Below are positions 1 to 5,769 of a DNA stretch of 64,000 nucleotides, one piece after another. A program made the position numbers and the translations under genes. Where the stretch lies: contig JAFUDQ010000006.1 in the NCBI GenBank assembly GCA_017459075.1, positions 1 to 64,000 on the forward strand, given 5' to 3'. The notes under the pieces are model-generated. The model saw only the letters and a list, made by a program, of their open reading frames with translations, searched no databases and had not been told where the DNA came from. This DNA comes from Bacteroidales bacterium. Its GTDB lineage: Bacteria; Bacteroidota; Bacteroidia; Bacteroidales; UBA932. How positions within the stretch are numbered: position 1 is the first letter of the stretch; each line of letters begins with the position of its first letter.

Positions 1-32
1 AAAGAAAGGATGGCAATTGCCATCCTTTCTTT
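1..32 (-). terminator. Perfect palindrome, probable original tRNA-Arg terminator
   Basis: The first 32 bases form a perfect palindrome (14-bp arms around AATT, ending in a T run) that abuts the left attachment repeat. Read on the minus strand it would follow the tRNA-Arg 3' end directly if the integrated element were removed. I infer it is the tRNA's native intrinsic terminator, now displaced by about 5.1 kb. Confidence 0.65.
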
Positions 33-54
33 TGTGACGCCTGCAGGATTCAAA
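32..54. repeat. Left attachment site (attL core, 23 bp)
   Basis: This repeat is identical to 5176-5198, where the same bases form the 3' acceptor strand and part of the T arm of tRNA-Arg. Identity stops abruptly on both sides (ATATTT follows here, CCTGCG follows in the tRNA), so the crossover lies within the 23 bp. Confidence 0.9.
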
Positions 55-164
55 ATATTTATTTCAGTTACTGCTAAAACTATCGCCAAATGTAGGAAAA
101 CCTTGATTTATTGTGTTTTAATAAGGTTTTGCAAATGTAATAAAAAGCAATAGAATAGCAAAAA

Positions 165-185
165 AGTTTCACCAAAAGTTTCACC
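165..185 (+). repeat. Paired AGTTTCACC repeats, candidate integrase arm sites (left)
   Basis: Two copies of AGTTTCACC start at 165 and 177, 12 bp apart, between attL and the integrase promoter. The same motif occurs as a pair near the right end (5099 and 5111, the last with one change) and singly at 2005. Paired short repeats near both ends are typical of arm-type sites bound by tyrosine integrases or excisionases. An autoregulatory role at the int promoter is also possible. Confidence 0.5.
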
Positions 186-201
186 TAATTAGAAAAAAGC
201 C

Positions 202-209
202 TATATTTG
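202..209 (+). promoter_or_regulatory. -7 box of the integrase promoter
   Basis: TATATTTG matches the Bacteroidetes TAnnTTTG consensus exactly and lies 23 bases before the integrase ATG. The -33 element would fall in the second AGTTTCACC repeat (TTTC rather than TTTG), so binding there could block transcription. Confidence 0.6.
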
Positions 210-232
210 CAATGAACTAATAATGCAATAAT

Positions 233-1660
233 ATGGCTACTACATTTAATCTTGAATTAAAGAAAACACCCACTAAGGCTGGCACCTATCAGGTTTATAT
301 TCGTATAACGAAAGATAAAAAGCACAAGCGCTTAGTCACTTCTGTTGCCCTTCAGAAAATAGCCCACTGGAATCCCAAAGGCGCAAAAAATAATAACTGG
401 GTGCGCAGCCAGGAAAGGGATGCAGCGAAGTTGAATGATGCTCTTGCAAAAGAACTGGCTGAAGTGCGTGAACTCTATCGTGAAGATATGCAGGCATCGG
501 TGGAAGCGCTGGCAGCGAAGGCTAAGAATAAAGTAACCAGCACTTCATTTCTGGCTTATGCTATCGCCCATAAAAACGAATTAGACGCACAAGGCAGAAG
601 TATTGCAAAGCACTATGGCTCTTTCTGTAATAGGCTGGAAGAATACCTGAAAGCGAAGGGGCTAAATGATTTATCCTTCAGTGATCTTTCACCAGCTCTT
701 CTTTCTGATTTTGAGTCTTACCTACAAAAGGCTGAAAATCATAAAATTAAGAAAGAAGAAAAGCGCTTGCATCCAAATTATATTCGTACACTTCTGGTAA
801 AATTTAGAGCGCTGGTGAATATGGCTATAAATGAAGGGTTATTGTCTGCTGATAAATACCCATTCAGATATTATCATATTAAGAAAGAAGTTCAAACTGG
901 CAGGGAAGCCTTAAGTGAATCTGAAGTTAATGAAATAATTGCTTTGGAGTATTCTAAGGGCTGCTGGCTGTGGAACACAAAAAACGCCTGGCTTTTCTCT
1001 ATGTATGGTGCAGGGATTAGGGCTGCAGATTTGATTCAATTAAGGTGGGCAAATATTAAAGATAATGGGAATGTCTTAGATTACACAATGGATAAAAACC
1101 ACAAAAAGCGCACCTTGATTCTTTTTCCTGAAGCAAAGCAGATTCTTCTGCTTTATAAGAGCCCTAAAAGCAAGCCTTCTGATTATATCTTCCCCTTTCT
1201 GGATAATAAAGCCCCTTATGCAAAAAATCCTGATATTTTCACCTTGCCAGTGGATTTGAAGAAGGCTCTTTTTAAACAAGTGTACTCAAAGAATACTTTA
1301 CTTAATAAGTACCTGAAGCAAATAGCGATAGATGCAGGGATAAAAAAGGTTTTATCTTTTCATATCAGCAGACATACATTTGCTACTTTTGCGATAGCAA
1401 AGAAAAAGACTTCAAAAGAAGTGCAGCAGATGCTTGGACACTCACACCTTTCAACCACAGAAGCATATTTGCATAGTTTGAATAATGAAGAAATAAACAA
1501 AGCAATGAAGGGCGTTTTTTCAGGACTAAATACAAAACCTAAGAAAGCCACCGCCAGCGCAAAAAAAGAAGCCACCAATAGGGGCGCCAGAAAAGGCGAA
1601 ATAGATGCTTTAAGGCGCAGACTTGCAGAACTACTGGCTGAAGAAGGTTTAGAAAACTAG
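233..1660 (+). CDS. int: Tyrosine recombinase/integrase
   Basis: This 475-aa phage-type integrase catalyses site-specific recombination between the element and the tRNA-Arg target. The N-terminal third has the arm-binding and SAM-like core-binding layout common in Bacteroidetes integrases. The catalytic residues are visible: Arg263 in GIRAADL, His377 and Arg380 in HISRH, His403 in LGHSH and the nucleophile Tyr412 in EAYLH. A Lys near 288 probably completes the set. The C-terminal 40 residues form a Lys/Arg-rich tail beyond the usual fold. It is the first gene inside attL and has its own promoter. The next ORF begins 8 bases after the stop. Unlike most conjugative-transposon integrases it has no associated mobilisation genes. 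Confidence 0.95.
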   Translation: MATTFNLELKKTPTKAGTYQVYIRITKDKKHKRLVTSVALQKIAHWNPKGAKNNNWVRSQERDAAKLNDALAKELAEVRELYREDMQASVEALAAKAKNKVTSTSFLAYAIAHKNELDAQGRSIAKHYGSFCNRLEEYLKAKGLNDLSFSDLSPALLSDFESYLQKAENHKIKKEEKRLHPNYIRTLLVKFRALVNMAINEGLLSADKYPFRYYHIKKEVQTGREALSESEVNEIIALEYSKGCWLWNTKNAWLFSMYGAGIRAADLIQLRWANIKDNGNVLDYTMDKNHKKRTLILFPEAKQILLLYKSPKSKPSDYIFPFLDNKAPYAKNPDIFTLPVDLKKALFKQVYSKNTLLNKYLKQIAIDAGIKKVLSFHISRHTFATFAIAKKKTSKEVQQMLGHSHLSTTEAYLHSLNNEEINKAMKGVFSGLNTKPKKATASAKKEATNRGARKGEIDALRRRLAELLAEEGLEN

Positions 1661-1668
1661 CAGGCTTT

Positions 1669-1935
1669 ATGATAGACACCTCAACAAAAAGAATATGGGC
1701 GCAGGTGGAAAGCACCCTATCAGAACTGCTGCAAGAGGGCTGCGCTTCTACCCTGCAGGCGGTGGAATTGGCGCAGGCTCTGGAAGTCAGCAAATCTTTG
1801 GGGAAGGTGACGCAAGAGTTAGCGCTTGTGCATGGAAGAATAATCACTGCCAGGGCGCAGGCTCTGATTAATGCCTTAGAACAAGGTAGGACACCGCCAG
1901 CGCTGCAGCACCTCAACAAGAAATATAGTAACTAA
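1669..1935 (+). CDS. Small protein of unknown function in the integrative element
   Basis: This 88-aa ORF starts 8 bases after the integrase stop and ends just before a strong terminator, so it is very likely translated from the integrase mRNA. I do not recognise a family. The sequence is mostly predicted helix (Ala, Leu, Gln and Glu rich) with no membrane segment or Cys. Its base composition matches the other element genes, including their frequent GCGCAGG-type codon runs. It could be a recombination accessory factor or an integrase regulator, but only position supports that. Confidence 0.6.
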   Translation: MIDTSTKRIWAQVESTLSELLQEGCASTLQAVELAQALEVSKSLGKVTQELALVHGRIITARAQALINALEQGRTPPALQHLNKKYSN

Positions 1936-1956
1936 TTAAAGAAGGTAAGAGCATCA

Positions 1957-1990
1957 CACCCATCCCTATTGCAGGGGTGGGTGCTTTTTT
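1957..1990 (+). terminator. Intrinsic terminator after the integrase operon
   Basis: An 11-bp stem (CACCCATCCCT with AGGGGTGGGTG, one G-T wobble) and a 5-base loop are followed by a six-T run. It separates the integrase transcript from the excisionase/Rep transcript. Confidence 0.85.
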
Positions 1991-2177
1991 ATTCGCCTTG
2001 TGATAGTTTCACCTGAAAAGGTAGGTATATTCCATATTTGCTTGATACAGAGTGATTTATAAAATATGTTTGTAATCCCACGTTTCAAAAGTTTACAGAA
2101 AGCCTTCAAATCATATTTAATAAGTGAAATAGGACAATAAAACGCAAGGTGCGTTTTGGGAAGCCTAAAGCAATTAA
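1991..2177 (+). promoter_or_regulatory. Intergenic control region before the excisionase-Rep operon
   Basis: This gap holds a third AGTTTCACC copy (2005-2013), a near-consensus -7 box (CATATTTG, one mismatch to TAnnTTTG) about 25 bases later, and a hairpin at 2139-2157 with stem AAAACGC/GCGTTTT just before the next gene. It looks like the promoter and leader for the rightward Rep operon. Sharing the motif with the integrase promoter suggests common regulation. Confidence 0.45.
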
Positions 2178-2495
2178 ATGAATACTGAAGAAGTTTTCAA
2201 GAATCAGGGAACGCAGCAGCAGGCGTTTGTGCTGCTTCCCAAATCAGAACTGGATGCTATTTCAAGCAGCCTGGAAGAATTAAAAGAACTGGTGAAAGGG
2301 AAGGCGCAGGCAGAAGCGCAGGGGCGCTGGGTTGAATCAGAAGAAGCAAGGAAGATGCTTGGAGTATCAGCCAAAACCTGGCAAACCTATCGTGATACCA
2401 GGGCGATACCCTTCAGCCAGTTTGGGCGCAAAATCTATGTGAAGCAGTCTGATTTAGATGCTTTTCTGGAATCACACAAGATAAACAAGAACTAA
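2178..2495 (+). CDS. Excisionase-like HTH protein
   Basis: This 105-aa protein has a C-terminal winged-helix/MerR-like HTH of the HTH_17 type. Residues about 50-100 contain WVESEEARKMLGVSAKTW, then a QFGRKIYVKQSDLDAFL wing and a terminal helix. That is the standard layout of excisionases and DNA-binding proteins of Bacteroidetes mobile elements. The N-terminal half is helical and lacks a recognisable motif. It heads a rightward gene run and is followed 18 bases later by the 186-aa gene. Likely roles are directionality factor for the integrase and/or repressor of the run. Family assignment is good; the exact role is inferred from position. Confidence 0.8.
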   Translation: MNTEEVFKNQGTQQQAFVLLPKSELDAISSSLEELKELVKGKAQAEAQGRWVESEEARKMLGVSAKTWQTYRDTRAIPFSQFGRKIYVKQSDLDAFLESHKINKN

Positions 2496-2513
2496 TCTGC
2501 AAAGGCTCCAAAT

Positions 2514-3074
2514 ATGAACAAAGAATTTTTGAACAAAGTGGCTTGGAGAGCCCACTATCGCCTGAAAGAAGGCACAAGTACTTCTTTTGTCTATGCCCCT
2601 TATTTGAGAATAGAATCAATCACAGATAAGAAGGGGAAGGCAGCAGCCACCGCCAGGCTTATAAACGAAATGAAAGCAGCAGGAAGGGTGATGCTGCTGC
2701 CCTTCAGAATCTGCTTTGTGAAGGCAGATGCAGCACCAGTTGCAAACTCTGGTAGAGGGGCAAGAACTAAGGTGGCGCAGATGAAGGCGAAGTTTACTAA
2801 AGGCGAAGATTCTCCCTATAAGATTGCAGCGCCTTTTAAGGTTTGCACTTCTATCTGGCGTGTGTCTGAGACAAGGTGCTTTTATTATGGTACTATTGGA
2901 ATCACCCAGAAGGTAAACGTACACCCCAAAGATAATGGCGATTTAGTGATATTTCACACCGCTAACTGGAAAGAAGTTGAGGTGTTTATCTTCAAGGGGC
3001 TGGCAAAGCCAAATGAAGATGCTTCGCTTGCAGATGCTCTTGAATATGTTGAAGGGTGTGTTATACAAGGATAA
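2514..3074 (+). CDS. Unknown protein between excisionase and Rep
   Basis: This 186-aa protein is of no family I recognise. It has an N-terminal basic, aromatic section, an Ala/Arg-rich helix around residues 40-60, a segment resembling a small beta-rich domain in the second half (KVCTSIWRVSE, then GTIGITQKVNV) and an acidic C-terminus. There is no signal peptide or membrane segment. In filamentous phages a single-stranded-DNA-binding protein often sits beside the gene II/X Rep, and the placement and beta-rich second half would fit, but this is only inference. The gene lies 18 bases after the excisionase and about 50 bases before Rep. Confidence 0.7.
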   Translation: MNKEFLNKVAWRAHYRLKEGTSTSFVYAPYLRIESITDKKGKAAATARLINEMKAAGRVMLLPFRICFVKADAAPVANSGRGARTKVAQMKAKFTKGEDSPYKIAAPFKVCTSIWRVSETRCFYYGTIGITQKVNVHPKDNGDLVIFHTANWKEVEVFIFKGLAKPNEDASLADALEYVEGCVIQG

Positions 3075-3080
3075 GAAAAA

Positions 3081-3105
3081 GGGGTGTGCTTCGCAGCAGT
3101 ACCCC
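3081..3105 (+). promoter_or_regulatory. Stem-loop between the 186-aa gene and Rep
   Basis: GGGGT pairs with ACCCC, enclosing a smaller TGCT/AGCA stem with a TCGC loop. An in-frame upstream GTG falls inside this hairpin, which argues that Rep starts at the ATG at 3126 instead. The structure could modulate Rep expression. Confidence 0.35.
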
Positions 3106-3125
3106 CTATTGAACTAATTGTGCAA

Positions 3126-4073
3126 ATGATAGACTTTTTATCGGCTACCAAATACAGATGCAAAGATACTCTTTTTCTGGGACACTGCAAACTTGTGGGC
3201 TCTTATGATTCAGGGCTGGTGCAATATGTTCTGGAAGGGTGTGAAAAGTTGAAGATTTGGCACAATCCAAGTGCAGACTGGGTGAAGGTGGAAGGCTCAC
3301 TGCCATACTTCCTGCAAGGGCATAATTTCACCTTCAGCACCAGCGCACTTATTGAAGCAGTGGATGAAATAGATGCTTTGCTGGGTGGCGTGGGTTTATG
3401 GGGTGGGATAGTAAATCAGTTTGAATTTGGAGCCATCGTACCAGTTGAGGATAAACCAAAGGAATATATCACCAGACACACCGCCAGATCTGGAAGCCAC
3501 TTGAAGAAGGTACATAATGAAAAATATGCTGGTAAATTTTCAATGTGGCAAAAACCAGGATTGGATTTGAAGGTATATGATGCAGGGGCAAATATCTTGA
3601 TGAAACAAGGGCTTGTGCGTAGGGGAGTAATAGAGGGTGCTGGCTGGAATCCAGATGGAGAATATTTGAAGTGTGAAGTACGATATAATAAGCCTGCAGC
3701 CTTAAATTCTGGGAAGGTGGTGGCGGTGGAAAAATTGCAAAATCAAATCTTTTTGAATATGTTAAAAGGGGAACTTATGGAAGAATATCACCTGCTGGCA
3801 CCAGCCAGGGCGCTTTTGCCTGCTTCGGATAAAAAAGATTTGAGCACCCTTGATATTGTGGTGCGCACACTCGCAGAATCTTGTGGGCTTTCTCTGGAAG
3901 AAGCGAAAAGGCAAATTTATCGCACTATTAACCAGGCAGACTGCCTAAGCAAAGCAGACAAGGATAGCAGAAAGGGACAGATTAGGAAGGCGCTTGCTAA
4001 GGTGGAAGAAGCGCCAGGAAGCCCCTGGGATTTGACAGAAAGGCTTGAAGCAGCACTGGATGATGAAGAATAA
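3126..4073 (+). CDS. Replication initiator resembling filamentous-phage gene II/X protein
   Basis: This 315-aa protein starts at the ATG of MIDFLSATKY; an in-frame GTG at 3084 lies in a hairpin. The layout matches the phage/plasmid replication protein II/X family as I know it. There is a central block GHNFTFSTSALIEAVDEI followed by a hydrophobic strand ending in EFGA, then a YNKPAALNSGKV-type strand (LKCEVRYN) and a long helical C-terminal part. Proteins of this family nick the plus-strand origin and start rolling-circle replication. This suggests the element has a circular, self-replicating stage after excision. No Zot/pI-type assembly ATPase or coat gene follows. The assignment is by pattern recognition and the catalytic tyrosine is not proven. 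Confidence 0.6.
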   Translation: MIDFLSATKYRCKDTLFLGHCKLVGSYDSGLVQYVLEGCEKLKIWHNPSADWVKVEGSLPYFLQGHNFTFSTSALIEAVDEIDALLGGVGLWGGIVNQFEFGAIVPVEDKPKEYITRHTARSGSHLKKVHNEKYAGKFSMWQKPGLDLKVYDAGANILMKQGLVRRGVIEGAGWNPDGEYLKCEVRYNKPAALNSGKVVAVEKLQNQIFLNMLKGELMEEYHLLAPARALLPASDKKDLSTLDIVVRTLAESCGLSLEEAKRQIYRTINQADCLSKADKDSRKGQIRKALAKVEEAPGSPWDLTERLEAALDDEE

Positions 4074-4109
4074 CAACAATGCACAAAGTGCGCTTAAAAC
4101 GAAAGGAAA

Positions 4110-4487
4110 ATGGCAAAGAAAACAAGTGTGAATAGTGTCCTTCAGGAACTTATGAAGAAGGCAAAGGCTGCGACTGAAGAAAACAGAGCGAAAGAGTTAC
4201 GAAAAAACGCCTTGAATGTAGCAAAAGAATTTGCTATGCTATCAAGGTGGCTTCAGGAAGTTACCAGGGCAGACCTTTTGACAGATGAACAGATAAAAAT
4301 CTGGCTGGCTCAAATGCTGAAAGATTACCCACTAGAACTAAAGAAGGTGCTGGAGTATTCTGATAAACTGAAAGAATATGCTATAAAGGGCAATTTTCTT
4401 GGATTTCAAGTCAAAGGGAACTGCATTGAAGAAAGCAGGCTTTGGTTATCTGTAAATTGGGCTCAAATGGAGTTTCCAACAGAGTAA
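4110..4487 (+). CDS. Unknown helical protein of the integrative element
   Basis: This 125-aa protein is highly charged and apparently all-helical. It has a Lys-rich N-terminus (MAKKTSVNSVLQELMKKAK) and no signal peptide, membrane segment, HTH or metal-binding motif. I do not recognise a family. It begins 36 bases after Rep, behind a tiny GCAC/GTGC hairpin, and a purine-rich AAAGGAAA precedes the ATG. It is probably co-transcribed with Rep, so it could be a copy-control or segregation accessory. Confidence 0.65.
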   Translation: MAKKTSVNSVLQELMKKAKAATEENRAKELRKNALNVAKEFAMLSRWLQEVTRADLLTDEQIKIWLAQMLKDYPLELKKVLEYSDKLKEYAIKGNFLGFQVKGNCIEESRLWLSVNWAQMEFPTE

Positions 4488-4520
4488 GAAAAGGCAGCAC
4501 CCCTTTTTATTATATGCAAA

Positions 4521-4542
4521 AAGCATAGATATTTATATGCTT
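4521..4542 (+). promoter_or_regulatory. Inverted repeat upstream of the last element gene, candidate operator
   Basis: AAGCATA and TATGCTT form a perfect 7-bp inverted repeat with an 8-base spacer. It lies 16 bases before the ATG of the HTH protein. A dimeric HTH regulator binding its own leader is plausible. This is sequence symmetry only. Confidence 0.4.
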
Positions 4543-4557
4543 AAAGATTGAAACAAA

Positions 4558-5061
4558 ATGAAACAGAATTTGACAGAAAAAGAGCAAGCGGTTGAGGTGG
4601 TGCACCCTGATAGTGGGCTAACTGCTTCGCAGGAAAAGTGCGCCATCCTTCTTGCTTCAGGGATAAGGGTGACAGATGCAGCGCAGCAGGTAGGGGCAAG
4701 CAGGGCGTCTGTTTATCGGTGGCTTGATAATGATGCCTTTGCCTGCTATTATAACCTTATGAAGAAAGAAGTGCAAGGGTATGTGGAAGGTGCTCTGCTT
4801 GAATTGCACCAGAAGGCGCTTGCTGGAATAACTGCCAGTCTTGATTCTCCAAGAGAGGATTTGCGCCTAAAGGCTTCAATGTGGGTAGTGGAGAAAGTAA
4901 GTCAAATGCCCATAGGGGAAACAAGTGTAAGAAAGTTATTGCAGAATAAGGTAAAGATGGAAGTGAGCGATGGATATTTAACTATTGGTGGCACTGGCTT
5001 AGGGATATATAAAGAGCAAGAATATAAGAAAAAACTGCAGGAAGCAGGGTTGGAAGAATAG
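4558..5061 (+). CDS. HTH DNA-binding protein (terminase-small-subunit-like)
   Basis: This 167-aa protein has an N-terminal helix-turn-helix (residues about 22-60: TASQEKCAILLASGIRVTDA, then AAQQVGASRASVYRWLDND). A helical tail follows, similar to phage small-terminase or transposase-type homeodomain-like HTH proteins (CAILLASG, VYRWL). There is no large terminase next to it, so a packaging role would need a helper phage; a transcriptional role is equally likely. It is the last gene before the right attachment site. A palindrome at 4521-4542 just upstream is a candidate operator. Confidence 0.65.
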   Translation: MKQNLTEKEQAVEVVHPDSGLTASQEKCAILLASGIRVTDAAQQVGASRASVYRWLDNDAFACYYNLMKKEVQGYVEGALLELHQKALAGITASLDSPREDLRLKASMWVVEKVSQMPIGETSVRKLLQNKVKMEVSDGYLTIGGTGLGIYKEQEYKKKLQEAGLEE

Positions 5062-5098
5062 CGGTGAATTGGGGCTGAAAATGAAGGTTTTTTCAAAA

Positions 5099-5118
5099 AG
5101 TTTCACCTATGTTTCACT
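5099..5118 (+). repeat. Paired GTTTCAC repeats, candidate integrase arm sites (right)
   Basis: AGTTTCACC at 5099 and TGTTTCACT at 5110 mirror the pair at 165-185. They lie about 60 bp inside the right attachment core. Confidence 0.45.
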
Positions 5119-5130
5119 AAATAGATATGA

Positions 5131-5173
5131 AAAACCCCACAAGTGCTTATTACTTAGCCACTTATGGGGTTTT
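5131..5173 (-). terminator. Terminator supplied by the element for the interrupted tRNA
   Basis: A 15-bp stem (5131-5145 with 5159-5173) is fully paired in the minus-strand RNA with one U-G wobble, and is followed by five U. On the plus strand the same position would be an A-C mismatch. The structure therefore appears adapted to leftward transcription coming out of tRNA-Arg, replacing the displaced native terminator at 1-32. Confidence 0.7.
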
Positions 5174-5175
5174 GC

Positions 5176-5198
5176 TTGTGACGCCTGCAGGATTCAAA
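5176..5198. repeat. Right attachment site (attR core, 23 bp)
   Basis: This copy is identical to 32-54. It overlaps the 3' 20 nt of tRNA-Arg, so the tRNA stays intact after integration. Confidence 0.9.
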
Positions 5199-5252
5199 CC
5201 TGCGACCTTTTGATCCGTAGTCAAATGCTCTATTCAGCTGAGCTAAGGCGCC
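5179..5252 (-). tRNA. tRNA-Arg (ACG anticodon)
   Basis: The minus-strand sequence folds as a complete cloverleaf. It has acceptor GGCGCCU/AGGCGUC (one G-U), a D arm with GCUC/GAGC, an anticodon stem UUUGA/UCAAA with loop CUACGGA giving anticodon ACG, a T arm with loop UUUGAAU, and discriminator A. CCA is not encoded. It lies 20 bases downstream of rplS and may be co-transcribed with it. Its 3' end is the integration target of the element to the left. Confidence 0.95.
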
Positions 5253-5272
5253 GTTCCGGGTTTACACCCTTA

Positions 5273-5650
5273 TTATTCTACAGTCTCCTTTGCTACGAAC
5301 TTCTTCTCCTGAATTCTTGCCTTCTTACCGGAAAGGTTACGGAGGTAGAAGATTCTTGCTCTGCGAACTTTACCAACCTTGTTGACTTCAATGCTCTCAA
5401 TTGCGGGGGACTGGAAGGGGAAAATCCTCTCTACACCAACACCGCTGGAAACCTTGCGAACTGTGAAGGTCTTGGTGAAAGGATCCTGACCAGAAATCTG
5501 AATCACTACACCTCTGAACTTCTGAAGTCTCTCTTTGTCTCCCTCCTTAATCTTAAGGGTAACGGTGATGGTATCACCGGCCTTGAACTGAGGGTATTCG
5601 GCAACTTTCTCATTCTGGAAAGACTGCTCTACTAATTTAATCAAATCCAT
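5273..5650 (-). CDS. rplS: 50S ribosomal protein L19
   Basis: This 125-aa protein is the large-subunit protein L19, located at the 30S-50S interface. The family hallmarks are present: FKAGDTITV near residue 22, KFRGVVIQ, FTVRKVSSGVGVERIFPF and RRARIFYLR near the C-terminus. The length is normal, with a slightly extended tail. It has its own well-formed promoter about 75 bases upstream. tRNA-Arg follows within 20 bases on the same strand. Confidence 0.98.
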   Translation of the reverse strand: MDLIKLVEQSFQNEKVAEYPQFKAGDTITVTLKIKEGDKERLQKFRGVVIQISGQDPFTKTFTVRKVSSGVGVERIFPFQSPAIESIEVNKVGKVRRARIFYLRNLSGKKARIQEKKFVAKETVE

Positions 5651-5722
5651 AATCTCTATGTACTTTAGCGCAACGTTACTTTAACACTTACTCGTAAGAG
5701 GTTGCTTTGTTTTTAGGGATTG

Positions 5723-5753
5723 CAAAGGTATGAACTTTTTATTTATCTGCAAA
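5723..5753 (-). promoter_or_regulatory. Promoter of rplS
   Basis: On the minus strand, TTTG (5750-5753) and TACCTTTG (5723-5730) are separated by 19 bases. This is a full match to the Bacteroidetes -33/-7 pattern and predicts a leader of about 70 nt for rplS. Confidence 0.75.
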
Positions 5754-5769
5754 GTTTTTCTGCAAAAAA

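Larger units (their letters stand above)
32..5198. mobile_element. 5.1-kb integrative element in tRNA-Arg(ACG) with filamentous-phage-type Rep
   Basis: The element is bounded by a perfect 23-bp direct repeat (32-54 and 5176-5198). The right copy is the 3' end of an intact tRNA-Arg gene and the left copy is the orphan duplicate, which is the classical tRNA-targeting signature of a tyrosine recombinase. All seven genes point right: integrase, 88-aa ORF, excisionase-like protein, 186-aa ORF, a Rep resembling phage gene II/X proteins, 125-aa ORF and HTH protein. No coat, Zot/pI, terminase large subunit, relaxase or resistance gene is visible. I infer an integrative plasmid-like element or phage satellite. 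The boundaries are well supported; the biological class is uncertain. Confidence 0.88.

Noticed and set aside
32-5198. Complete filamentous prophage
   Set aside because: Rep is phage-like, but no coat-protein genes or Zot/pI-type assembly ATPase are present. At most it is a satellite or plasmid-like relative.
5069-5635. 188-codon open frame on the plus strand across tRNA-Arg and rplS
   Set aside because: It runs through the tRNA and antisense to L19, so it cannot be a real gene.
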